Virus record (IMG/VR): IMGVR_UViG_3300025120_000589
Coordinates: 1 to 23,136 of that record
Reading direction: 5' to 3' (one strand)
DNA from: a virus
DNA: 23,136 bases
In this document: positions 6,476 to 14,042 of the stretch, in pieces
Layout of the letters: each line of letters starts with the position of its first letter
How positions within the stretch are numbered: position 1 is the stretch's first letter
Notes under the pieces: generated by a model
What the model was told of the DNA's origin: nothing
Database searches by the model: none
Seen by the model: only the letters and a program-made list of their open reading frames with translations
Program-made: the position numbers and the translations under genes

Positions 6476-6520
6476 GCTTACTGGAAGGTGCAAGTCCTTC
6501 CTTCAGTATTAGGCTTCAGT
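6463..6520 (+). ncRNA. Structured RNA element B (T-loop hairpin) before the capsid gene
   Basis: A three-way junction can be read directly. ACTGAA (6463-6468) pairs with TTCAGT (6502-6507). Inside lie the perfect palindrome AGTAAGCTTACT (6471-6482) and the hairpin GGAAGG (6483-6488)/CCTTCC (6496-6501) with loop TGCAAGT, again a T-loop pattern. The strand after the junction (ATTAGGC...CAGTCCC) resembles the same place in element A (ATTGGAC...AAGTCC). The element starts within the last codons and stop of the YRG gene, just as element A starts on the stop of its upstream gene. Stem changes between A and B keep pairing (GGAGGG/CCCTCC versus GGAAGG/CCTTCC), which is covariation evidence for a real RNA fold. 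Confidence 0.68.
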
Positions 6521-6639
6521 CCCTTACGAGGATACGCTGTTGTCGAACCATGGTCTCGGTTAGAAGACTGCTTATAAAAAAACTAAATAACTTCTACGCG
6601 TAGAGGACAACAAAGCACACAAATAACCTCTTTAAAACA
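6521..6639 (+). promoter_or_regulatory. Long structured 5' leader of the capsid gene
   Basis: Largest part of the longest stretch free of supported genes (6476-6639). TGTTGTC (6538-6544) can pair with GACAACA (6606-6612), enclosing AACC/GGTT (6546-6549/6558-6561) and a perfect 12-base palindrome TCTACGCGTAGA (6593-6604). The last 25 bases before the capsid ATG are A-rich with no Shine-Dalgarno site. I see no convincing sigma-70 promoter. A phage RNA polymerase promoter, an RNase processing site or an extension of RNA element B are all possible. Confidence 0.45.
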
Positions 6640-7725
6640 ATGACTGCTGCTGCCGGTACTCCTCCTAATAGTACCTCAACTCCGATTGGAAGTATTAACT
6701 CCAATCCACAACTCGGACTTTCTACGGCTACAAACGCTACAACACCTGGTTATCAGCCTGGTGATTCTACTGGAAAGTACGCTCTCTATCTGAAACTCTT
6801 CAGTGGAGAAATGTTTAAAGCTTATGAATCTGCATGTATTGCTAAGGGTACGGTCCAAAACCGTCAACTTGCCAATGGTAAGTCCATGCAATTTATCTTC
6901 ACTGGTCGTATGACGGCTGGTTACCACACTCCTGGAACTCCGATTCTTGGTAGTGGTGATCCTCCAGTGGCAGAGAAGACCATCATCATGGATGACCTCC
7001 TGATTTCTTCAGCCTTCATCTACGATCTCGATGAAACACTTGCTCATTACTCCCTTCGCTCTGAGATCTCCAAGAAGATTGGACATGCTCTAGCTGAAGC
7101 CTATGACAAGAAAGTGTTCCGTACAGTTGCTCTTGCAGCTCGCGAAGCACACCCGATCACTGCTGCTCCTGGTCCTGAGCCAGGTGGTTCGGTCATCAAA
7201 CTTGGTACTGGTAATCAGTACAACGCTCAATCGTTGGTTGATAGCTTCTTTGAAGCTGCTTCCATTCTTGATGAGAAGAATGTACCCCGTGATGGACGCA
7301 CTGCTGTACTGTCACCACGACAGTATTACGCACTTGTGTCGCAGGTCGATTCGAATATTCTCAACCGTGACTACGGAAACAGTCAGGGCAACCTGAACTC
7401 CGGTGAAGGTCTCTATGAGATTGCTGGTATCACGATCAAGCGTTCCAACAACTTGCCATTTATGGTTACTGGTGGTGGAACTGCAGGTGTTATTGATCCC
7501 GTCGCTGGTGAGAACAACTTCTATGGCGGCGACTTCACTACATCATGTGGACTCATCTATCAGAAAGATGCTGCAGGTGTTGTTGAAGGAATTGGTCCTT
7601 CTGTCCAGACCACTGGTGCAGATGTGAAAACCATGTATCAGGGTGACATCATCGTTGGCCGTCTGGCTATGGGTGTTGGTACTCTCAACCCTGCTTGCGC
7701 CATTGAGCTGCAAGCTGCGAGCTGA
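6640..7725 (+). CDS. Major capsid protein, T7 gp10A-like
   Basis: Encodes 361 residues (T7 gp10A has 345) with the HK97-type fold expected of T7-like coats. Visible family features are L-Y-L-K-L-F-S-G-E-M (about 49-58), the G-K-S-M-Q-F-I-F-T-G-R segment (79-89), D-L-L-I-S-S-A-F-I-Y-D-L-D-E (118-131) and a C-terminal G-R-L-A-M-G-V-G-T-L-N-P region. It forms the icosahedral shell around the scaffold. Codons favour C-ending and common forms, as for psbA, consistent with very high expression. No Shine-Dalgarno site precedes the ATG; expression probably relies on the structured leader. It is followed by two small genes and then a terminator. A T7-style 10B frameshift extension is not supported. 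Confidence 0.95.
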   Translation: MTAAAGTPPNSTSTPIGSINSNPQLGLSTATNATTPGYQPGDSTGKYALYLKLFSGEMFKAYESACIAKGTVQNRQLANGKSMQFIFTGRMTAGYHTPGTPILGSGDPPVAEKTIIMDDLLISSAFIYDLDETLAHYSLRSEISKKIGHALAEAYDKKVFRTVALAAREAHPITAAPGPEPGGSVIKLGTGNQYNAQSLVDSFFEAASILDEKNVPRDGRTAVLSPRQYYALVSQVDSNILNRDYGNSQGNLNSGEGLYEIAGITIKRSNNLPFMVTGGGTAGVIDPVAGENNFYGGDFTTSCGLIYQKDAAGVVEGIGPSVQTTGADVKTMYQGDIIVGRLAMGVGTLNPACAIELQAAS

Positions 7726-7741
7726 TAAGGAGTAATTGGTT

Positions 7742-7903
7742 ATGCCACAAACTCCTGGTACAAGTGCTCCGTACACAGTTGATCCTTCAATTCATACGGA
7801 AATGGCTAATCGTACTGACAAGCAAGCTAACCCTGTGTCTTCAACAACTCAGGATCCTGCTGTTGGTATCGAGATTGGTCGGACTGCAACTCTTGGTAAT
7901 TAA
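7742..7903 (+). CDS. 53-residue protein downstream of the capsid gene
   Basis: An ATG at 7742 opens 53 codons ending in TAA 7901-7903. AAGGAG at 7727-7732, nine bases upstream, is a strong Shine-Dalgarno sequence and supports the start. The chain is polar and low in complexity (M-P-Q-T-P-G-T-S-A-P at the start, V-G-I-E-I-G-R-T-A-T-L-G-N at the end), with no membrane segment. Its place between the capsid gene and the terminator means it should be transcribed at capsid level, which fits a minor head component such as a decoration protein. I recognise no family, so the role is inference only. Confidence 0.72.
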   Translation: MPQTPGTSAPYTVDPSIHTEMANRTDKQANPVSSTTQDPAVGIEIGRTATLGN

Positions 7904-7905
7904 TT

Positions 7906-8094
7906 ATGCCTACTACTACACGATATTCCGTTGCTAAAACACAAAGCTCCTACAGTGCTTCTGGCCTGGGTGCTGTTTTAGGTTCAACGGTTAAATCAGA
8001 AACAGAACAATGGACAGGTGGTATTGCTTATGGTTCGCCAGAAGCTCTCGATCCTAAGTCGCAAAACACACCACGAGTACCTCCTACCTCGTGA
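7906..8094 (+). CDS. 62-residue protein before the terminator
   Basis: Encodes 62 residues beginning two bases after the previous stop, without a clear Shine-Dalgarno site, so probably coupled. Composition is Ser/Thr/Gly/Pro-rich. The motif S-A-S-G-L-G-A-V-L-G-S-T-V (about 18-30) is followed by E-T-E-Q-W-T-G-G-I-A-Y-G and a proline-rich end. It could be an extended, flexible virion protein. No known family is apparent. The stop lies nine bases before the stem of the intrinsic terminator, making it the last gene of the capsid transcription unit. Confidence 0.68.
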   Translation: MPTTTRYSVAKTQSSYSASGLGAVLGSTVKSETEQWTGGIAYGSPEALDPKSQNTPRVPPTS

Positions 8095-8102
8095 TTTATA
8101 CG

Positions 8103-8130
8103 GGAGTCTCTTCGGAGGCTCCTTTTTTTT
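8103..8130 (+). terminator. Strong intrinsic terminator after the capsid unit
   Basis: GGAGTCTC (8103-8110) pairs with GAGGCTCC (8115-8122), eight pairs with one G-U, closed by a TTCG tetraloop (8111-8114) and followed by eight T (8123-8130). It lies between the capsid cluster and tail tube A, the position of T-phi in T7. It would lower transcription of tail genes relative to capsid genes. Confidence 0.95.
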
Positions 8131-8154
8131 ATTCTCTTATTGAGAACAAATCTC

Positions 8155-8796
8155 ATGACACAATCTGCTTTCAGTAAAACACACTTTGAATTACAGGCCA
8201 TTAATCAGATGCTAGAAAGCATTGGACAGGCTCCTGTTACAAACCTAAATCAATCCAACCCTGACGTTGCAATTGCTTACGACACACTGATGCAAGTGTC
8301 TAGGGATGTGCAGGCTGAAGGTTGGACCTTTAATAGAGAATATGATTACAGTATGGTTCGTCAATCCGATGGAACAATTACTGTACCTAGCACAGCATTG
8401 CAGGTATCATTGACAGATTCCAATGCATACAATAAAGATAAGAGAGCAGTTGTCAGAACTCAATCAACAGGCTCTACTACACGCAAATTATATGATATAA
8501 TCTCCCACTCATTTATATGGTCTCAAACTATTAAATGTGATGTGGTTTGGTTTGTAGAATTTGTAGCAATACCTATTCCTATTCAATCTTACATTGTTGC
8601 AAGAGCTGCTAAGTTTTTTTCTCAAAGAACTATTGGCGACGGTACTCAATACTCAGCACTTGCTGAACAGGAAGTTACCTGTAGGGCTTATGCACTAGAG
8701 TATGATACTCGTCAGATCGATAGGTACTTCTTTGGCTACAACAATAATGGGCAGTTCTATAACAGCTATCAACCTTTCAAAGCACTTACTCGATAA
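8155..8796 (+). CDS. Tail tubular protein A, T7 gp11-like
   Basis: Encodes 213 residues from the ATG at 8155 (T7 gp11 has 196). An in-frame TTG at 8140 would add five residues but lies close to the terminator and is less likely. Typical features are an N-terminal helix E-L-Q-A-I-N-Q-M-L-E-S-I-G-Q-A-P-V (about 13-29), then E-G-W-T-F-N near 57, a central beta region, and Y-I-V-A-R-A-A-K-F-F (about 148-157) with a helical C-terminus. Gp11 proteins form the dodecameric adaptor ring between portal and nozzle. TAATG overlap with the next gene links the two tail tube proteins in translation. Confidence 0.92.
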   Translation: MTQSAFSKTHFELQAINQMLESIGQAPVTNLNQSNPDVAIAYDTLMQVSRDVQAEGWTFNREYDYSMVRQSDGTITVPSTALQVSLTDSNAYNKDKRAVVRTQSTGSTTRKLYDIISHSFIWSQTIKCDVVWFVEFVAIPIPIQSYIVARAAKFFSQRTIGDGTQYSALAEQEVTCRAYALEYDTRQIDRYFFGYNNNGQFYNSYQPFKALTR

Positions 8797-11048
8797 TGCC
8801 TGCTATTACACAAGAAATCTCTCCTTATATATTTGGAGTCTCTCAAGAACCTGATGTAGTTAAGAAACCTGGATTCCTAAAGGAATGTCAGAATGGATAC
8901 CCTGATATTGTATTTGGTCTACAGAAACGTCCAGGTAGTAAATATCTAAATACATTGCTAGATCTAAGTGACAATCCAGTCAACTTGGTTGATGTGAAGG
9001 ATGCATTTTGGTTCTCTATTTCTAGAGAAGAGGATTCATTATACTTTGGTTGTATCATTCCAGCTACTTATTCTGGGTCAACATTGTCTACGTATGGTCA
9101 AATCAGACTGTGGAATGTTAGTACAAACCTGGAGTGCAACATAGTCTATTCGGATGATACTGATCCGTCTTCGTCCAAGGATGGCAGCGGAGCAGGTACA
9201 ACAAGAGCTTATCTAACTGGTAGTTCTAGGAACGATTATAAGACGATTACTGTTGAGAAGGGAACAACTCTTTTAAATAGAAAGATGGTTGTTAGTCCTA
9301 GCACTATTCTTACTTCTGGATCTTTAACTGGCAGTGTATCTACCTTTGCATCTTTACCTGTAAGTCCTGCTGTAAGCAGTATTTATAAAATCATTAATAC
9401 TGAGAATACTCAGAATGACGATTACTATGTAACCTGGAATGGTTCCTCTTGGTCTGAAACAATTCTCCCTGGAATTTCTAATGGATTTAATAATTGGACT
9501 GCACCACATAACTTACTGAAAACTATTGATAATCCAACAGGTAGAGATACATTTACTTTAGGGGAAGAGCTTTATAGTGATAGAACTGTTGGTGACGATG
9601 CTACTAATTTCCATCCTAGTTTCGTGGGAAGCACCATTCAGGATACCTTTTTTTATTTTAATAGGTTAGGTTTTCTATCTCAAGATAACGTTGTTATGTC
9701 TCAACCGCTAAAGGCTGACAACGTATCTGCTACACCACAGGTTCATGACTTCTACAATAAGTCAGCACAAATCAGTATTGCTTCAGACCCTGTTGATTTA
9801 AATGCTAGTAGTGTTAGATCCATACGTCTTTCTAACGTCCTTCCTGCAGCACAGGGGCTCATATTATTTGCTAATAATGAGCAGTTTATGATGGTTGCAG
9901 ACTCTGGTGTTATCACTCCACAAACTGCTATTATCAAATCAATCTCTAATTATCAAGTTGATGATAACTTAAGGCCTGTTGAGTTAGGTGGTGAATTTTA
10001 TTATATATCTAAAACACTTCGTTACTCTCATGCTTTCAGGCTTTTAACTAGAGGTATGGATAACGACCCTGTTACTACTGAGGTAAGTAAGATTGCTTCT
10101 GAGTATATCCCGTCATCCATTAATCAATTCACTTCCAATCCACAGAATCAATTCATAGCCATGTCTGATTCAACTCAGTCTTATGTATGGTTTTATAAGC
10201 AATTTATGGATGGTGGTCAACGGCAACAAGCGTCGTGGTTTAAATGGCAATTACCTGGTAACTCACTTGCCTCTAGATTTACAAATGATACTATGTTTGG
10301 TCTAGCTGGAACTGTAGATAATAAGGTTATTGCTTTTGAAATACCACTAAATAAGAGTCCCGATGACAGTCTCTTAACCTCTGCTCCTAATATAGCTTTG
10401 GGGCCGTACCTTGATTTATGGACAAGTAATACTGGTACACCTACGTATGATTCTAGTACTGATTTAACTACAATTCCTGTACCTGCTAATTACCCAATAC
10501 TTGATACTTCATCTGGAGCTAAACCCTGTCTGATCTTCTCTACTACCGCAGTTGCTGCTGGTTCAGCCGGTGCTCCTATCAGTAATCAACAGTGTGGAGC
10601 CTTTTTTGATGCAACTATTCAAGGTAATAATTTTCAGATCATTGGTAATTTTGTACCTGATGCTTCTAACTACGTAATCGGATATAAGTATGACATGATA
10701 TTAGACCTACCTACTACATTTTTTAGGTCTGGAGAATCTGCTGATTACACAGCGTCTTTACGCATTAGTCGTTACAAGTTCTCTTTTACTAATTCTGGTC
10801 TTGTTGATTTTCAAATTAAAAATTATACCGATAACGATGAATTTACTACAGCCTATAGCGTAGCAAATACAGAGTTTTATAAGGCAGATACGTTACCAAT
10901 TTACAAACAATTAGTATTTACTATTCCTATTCATCAACGGAATGAATACTTTAATTTTAGAATCTTTAGCGATTCACCATATCCTTCAACATTGAACAAG
11001 TTAATGTGGGAGGGAGTGTATACCCCACGTTATTATCAAAGGAGTTAA
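8796..11048 (+). CDS. Tail tubular protein B (nozzle), T7 gp12-like
   Basis: Encodes 750 residues (T7 gp12 has 794). The N-terminus, with S-P-Y-I-F-G-V-S-Q-E-P-D (8-19) and then C-Q-N-G-Y-P-D-I-V-F-G-L-Q-K-R-P-G-S, matches the family's pattern of a 'stretch of polypeptide to known genome register' start seen in nozzle proteins. The centre is rich in beta-forming Ser/Thr/Asn residues, and F-Y-F-N-R-L-G-F-L-S and S-F-I-R-like beta-propeller strands occur in the middle. Six copies form the tail nozzle in T7. It shares one base with tube A and ends three bases before the gp14-like gene, with AAAGGAG (11039-11045) overlapping its stop region serving the next start. Confidence 0.9.
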   Translation: MPAITQEISPYIFGVSQEPDVVKKPGFLKECQNGYPDIVFGLQKRPGSKYLNTLLDLSDNPVNLVDVKDAFWFSISREEDSLYFGCIIPATYSGSTLSTYGQIRLWNVSTNLECNIVYSDDTDPSSSKDGSGAGTTRAYLTGSSRNDYKTITVEKGTTLLNRKMVVSPSTILTSGSLTGSVSTFASLPVSPAVSSIYKIINTENTQNDDYYVTWNGSSWSETILPGISNGFNNWTAPHNLLKTIDNPTGRDTFTLGEELYSDRTVGDDATNFHPSFVGSTIQDTFFYFNRLGFLSQDNVVMSQPLKADNVSATPQVHDFYNKSAQISIASDPVDLNASSVRSIRLSNVLPAAQGLILFANNEQFMMVADSGVITPQTAIIKSISNYQVDDNLRPVELGGEFYYISKTLRYSHAFRLLTRGMDNDPVTTEVSKIASEYIPSSINQFTSNPQNQFIAMSDSTQSYVWFYKQFMDGGQRQQASWFKWQLPGNSLASRFTNDTMFGLAGTVDNKVIAFEIPLNKSPDDSLLTSAPNIALGPYLDLWTSNTGTPTYDSSTDLTTIPVPANYPILDTSSGAKPCLIFSTTAVAAGSAGAPISNQQCGAFFDATIQGNNFQIIGNFVPDASNYVIGYKYDMILDLPTTFFRSGESADYTASLRISRYKFSFTNSGLVDFQIKNYTDNDEFTTAYSVANTEFYKADTLPIYKQLVFTIPIHQRNEYFNFRIFSDSPYPSTLNKLMWEGVYTPRYYQRS

Positions 11049-11051
11049 ATT

Positions 11052-14012
11052 ATGCCAGCCGCATGGATAGGTCTTGGTGTTAGTGTATTGGGTTTGGGCG
11101 CGAGTGTTGCTGGTGCTAGTAGTGCTGATTCTGCAAACAAAGAGGCGATCAAAAAACAGTTTCAGCAGGACAAAAAGAATTGGAAGTTTGAGAACAATCA
11201 GAGGGCTGATGTTTACGAATATGAAAAACAAACTGTTGAAACTAATAGACAGAATAACGAAAATGAGATTACATTTCGGGAAGCTGTTGATCAACAGGGT
11301 TATGATCGTGCATTGGAAGAGCGGAAGCGTGTTTTCGATGCTGAAAAGGAAGCTTATCAGGCATCTGAGGAAGATTATAAAAATCAAACTAAACTCAACG
11401 AAAAGTTTGCCAAGCTTGCCGTAACAGAAACAGAAAATAAACGTGACGAACAATATGCAGAACAAGACTTCGCTAATCTTCGTAATAAGTTAAGCTATCT
11501 TAAAGATCAAGATGCAGTAAATTTTGCGCTCAAGGGTAATAAAAATAATTTAAAAGATGCTACCGCTGCACAAACAATTTCTGACAAACGAAATGAAAAT
11601 GCTTTAGAACAAGCTAAATTGGCAGCAAATTTATCTATTGATGAAGCTAAAGCTAATAAAGGATTTGTTAAAGATAAGAAAACACTCGCTGATGAGGCTT
11701 TTGTTAATCAACAAGCTTCTCTTGAGACTAATACGCTTGGTAATAAACAAGCTTTGCAAAATCAAATTGACAATGCAAATCTTGCTTCTACTCAAAATAT
11801 AGCTGGCATTAATTCTAACTTTGCTAATCAGAAGCTACAAAATGCTCAGCAAACAGATTCCATTGCTGCAAAGCGTGATCGTGAGATCATGTCTATCAAT
11901 CAAAACATAGCCAGTATTACTGATAGTTTTGGAGATCAATCATTAGCCAGTGAGCAGAATAAGGCTGAAATTACAGATGCCTATGGCGATAAACAATTAG
12001 CTAATCAACAGAATCAAGAAAATATCTCTGCGCAATTTGGACGCCAATCCATGGAGAGTGATATTAATCGTTCAAATATTGGTGCTCAATTTGGTGATCA
12101 ATCATTAGCTAGTGAGCAGAATCGTGCAAATATCATGGATTCGTTTGGTGATGCTGCTCTTGCCACCGCACAGCAACAAGCTGATTTACAAGGTAATTTT
12201 GGATCTCAAAAACTAGCTAATAAGCAAGCCAGGGAAAATATTAAAGATCAGTTTGGTGATTCTAGTTTAGCTACACAGCAATTGCAACAAAATCTAGATC
12301 GTGATTTACAATCTGCACAATTAAAAACTCAACAAACCATAGGGTCTATTGAGGATACTTTAGGAGACCAAAGACTTGCTAAAGATCAAGCTATTGTTGA
12401 TCTTGATGATCAAACTAAATACCAGCTATTTGAAGGTAATAATCGTATTTCTGACCTTAAAGGTGAATTGGTTACTAGTGCATTGCAATATCAGCAGCAA
12501 CGCGCTACACAAATGTTTCAGCAGCAGGCTAACAATCTTGAGGCTCTACAGTCACAAGGAATCGCTTCTGCATCTGGTCGTCGAGGAAGGTCTGCTGCAC
12601 GTCTTGTAGCTTCTTCTATGGCTTCTGCAGGTCGTGCGAATGCACAGCTTACTGACAGTATTCTCCGTGGTGATATCCAGCAAGGCGATCTTGTTACTAA
12701 TATTAGGCGACGTATCAAAGAAGCTGGTAGTTTAAAATCTATGCAGCAGATATCGAATGAACGCCGTAAACGTGACCAACAGGATACCTTCAAGAGAAGT
12801 GTTACTGATCGCGCTAGAGGGCTTACTCAGGCCGAACAAGATTTAGCATTTTCTAAAGGCTCTAGTGACTTATTAAAGAATCAATCTAAAGAATCTTTAT
12901 CTAGAGAGGCGATTGACCGCGACAGGCGTTTAGCGCAGAATTTGGAAACAGAACGGGACCAAGAGAGTACAACAGCTAGAAGGAAAAATCAACTTGATCA
13001 AACTTTAAGTCGTAACTTATCAGATAGGGATCGTGCTCTACTTCAAGATTCACAAAACCTAGAACGTAGAAAAGGTGATAAGGATCGGGCTTTAAATCAG
13101 GATTCTCTTCGATTAGATCAAGATAGAGCAGATAGAGATCGTGCTATGAACCAAGGGAATCAAACTCTTGAACGTGATTTAGCAGATATGAATCGGGGCG
13201 TGGACAATCAAACAGACAATCTTAAACGTAGTCAAATTGATCGTGATCGCGATATTAAGCAGCAAAATGCTATTAAAGAACTTTCAGAGATTGATGCTGC
13301 ACGTCAAACGCAGGATATTGTTGAAACCGAAAGTCTTCAGAATTTAGATAAAGGTAGGCTTGTTGAAAATCAGCGCGCCAACAATGAGCTTGTCAAAAAG
13401 CAAACTGAGGATAAAATAACGCTTGAAGATCAAGTCTTTAAAAATAGTCTTGCATCAATGACGACTGAAAAGAAACAGCTTATGGCATCATTAGATGCAA
13501 GCTTATCTCAATATGGTTTTGATATTCAACGTTCTAAAAATGCTAAGCTTGCTGCTAAGGATGATTATAAAGTTAATAAATTAGGTGCTGAGGAAGCATT
13601 TAAATCTGCTTCTAGAGATTATGATCTTACTGAAGCACAACAAAACAAAGAACTCAAACGTGCTGATGCACAACGTGAGATTGAAAAAGACGAGTACAAG
13701 CAATCTATCAAATCCATTGATAAAGCATTTGATGCTAACGTCAAAGGTGTTGCATTGGATCAATATAGTGCAGACCTTACGGCTGATAAAGATCGTTTGG
13801 TTAAACCTGTTAAAGGTCCTAAACCAGCTAAACCCCTTAAATATCCTAAGACTATTTACCAGGATCCAAGGGAGCCTATGGAAACTCCTAAACCTATCAA
13901 AGGTGTAGCTAAAGGTGGAGCAGTGTTATCTGCTGTTGGACAGGGGCTAGGTAATATAGCTTCATTAACTCTGTCAAATGCTGGGGCTATTAATAAGGCT
14001 CTAGGTGGCTAA
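11052..14012 (+). CDS. Expanded internal (ejection) protein, gp14-like, with 18-residue repeats
   Basis: Encodes 986 residues, against 196 in T7 gp14. AAAGGAG upstream fixes the start. Residues 1-24 are hydrophobic Gly/Ala/Val-rich. Residues about 470-585 carry a conserved core typical of podovirus gp14-type proteins (Q-G-I-A-S-A-S-G-R-R-G-R-S-A-A-R-L near 502-518). A Pro/Lys-rich linker (about 915-955) and a Gly/Ala hydrophobic end follow. On either side of the core lie two arrays of 18-residue repeats: residues 239-454 (F-G-D-Q-S-L-A-x-x-Q-N type) and 586-747 (D-R-D-R-A-L-x-Q-D type). Long helices are predicted, as 18 residues make five turns. In T7, gp14 enters the outer membrane to start the DNA channel; the repeats could lengthen that structure. 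Confidence 0.82.
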   Translation: MPAAWIGLGVSVLGLGASVAGASSADSANKEAIKKQFQQDKKNWKFENNQRADVYEYEKQTVETNRQNNENEITFREAVDQQGYDRALEERKRVFDAEKEAYQASEEDYKNQTKLNEKFAKLAVTETENKRDEQYAEQDFANLRNKLSYLKDQDAVNFALKGNKNNLKDATAAQTISDKRNENALEQAKLAANLSIDEAKANKGFVKDKKTLADEAFVNQQASLETNTLGNKQALQNQIDNANLASTQNIAGINSNFANQKLQNAQQTDSIAAKRDREIMSINQNIASITDSFGDQSLASEQNKAEITDAYGDKQLANQQNQENISAQFGRQSMESDINRSNIGAQFGDQSLASEQNRANIMDSFGDAALATAQQQADLQGNFGSQKLANKQARENIKDQFGDSSLATQQLQQNLDRDLQSAQLKTQQTIGSIEDTLGDQRLAKDQAIVDLDDQTKYQLFEGNNRISDLKGELVTSALQYQQQRATQMFQQQANNLEALQSQGIASASGRRGRSAARLVASSMASAGRANAQLTDSILRGDIQQGDLVTNIRRRIKEAGSLKSMQQISNERRKRDQQDTFKRSVTDRARGLTQAEQDLAFSKGSSDLLKNQSKESLSREAIDRDRRLAQNLETERDQESTTARRKNQLDQTLSRNLSDRDRALLQDSQNLERRKGDKDRALNQDSLRLDQDRADRDRAMNQGNQTLERDLADMNRGVDNQTDNLKRSQIDRDRDIKQQNAIKELSEIDAARQTQDIVETESLQNLDKGRLVENQRANNELVKKQTEDKITLEDQVFKNSLASMTTEKKQLMASLDASLSQYGFDIQRSKNAKLAAKDDYKVNKLGAEEAFKSASRDYDLTEAQQNKELKRADAQREIEKDEYKQSIKSIDKAFDANVKGVALDQYSADLTADKDRLVKPVKGPKPAKPLKYPKTIYQDPREPMETPKPIKGVAKGGAVLSAVGQGLGNIASLTLSNAGAINKALGG
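11766..12413 (+). repeat. Array 1: twelve 18-codon repeats in the gp14-like gene
   Basis: Period of 54 bases. The clearest seven units run 11928-12305, each beginning Phe/Tyr-Gly and containing L-A-x-x-Q-x-x-x-x-I. Three more degenerate units precede and two follow in register. DNA identity between units is low except for units 1 and 4 of the clear set, which share Q-F/S-F-G-D-Q-S-L-A-S-E-Q-N. Confidence 0.85.
12807..13292 (+). repeat. Array 2: nine 18-codon repeats in the gp14-like gene
   Basis: Period of 54 bases in register from 12807. Units start Asp-Arg-Asp-Arg in the best copies (12915, 13023, 13131, 13239), with consensus D-R-D-R-A-L-x-Q-D-x-Q-x-L-E-R-x-x-x. Highly charged and probably helical. 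It shares period but not sequence with array 1. Confidence 0.82.
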
Positions 14013-14042
14013 TAAGTAAAGCAAACTAAACATCATTTTAAA

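Noticed and set aside
6463-6507. tRNA or tRNA-like gene suggested by the T-loop hairpin
   Set aside because: No anticodon arm or D arm of correct size lies upstream, the closing helix is too near the hairpin, and no 7-bp acceptor stem can be drawn for either copy.
3955-6520. Cobalamin riboswitch or group I intron as an explanation of the GGTGCAA hairpins
   Set aside because: The hairpin resembles the T-loop of the cobalamin family, but the conserved CCCGCnACTG strand that should follow is absent. The group I intron P, Q, R and S elements are also absent, and neither psbA nor the capsid frame is interrupted.
6548-6602. 17-codon frame starting at an ATG in the capsid leader
   Set aside because: There is no ribosome binding site and no recognisable composition, and it overlaps the strands that form the leader hairpins. 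Nothing supports translation.
7700-7935. T7-like 10A/10B frameshift at the end of the capsid gene
   Set aside because: The +1 frame into the downstream small gene meets a TAA at 7733-7735, so no fusion is possible. The -1 frame is open for about 70 codons but gives an implausible hydrophobic chain in the shadow of two better genes, and no slippery heptamer was seen.
11001-11465. 154-codon minus-strand frame over the gp14-like gene start, and other minus-strand frames
   Set aside because: These lie opposite strongly supported plus-strand genes and encode low-complexity Phe/Ile/Leu-rich chains typical of reverse-complement shadows. No ribosome binding sites or family motifs were seen.
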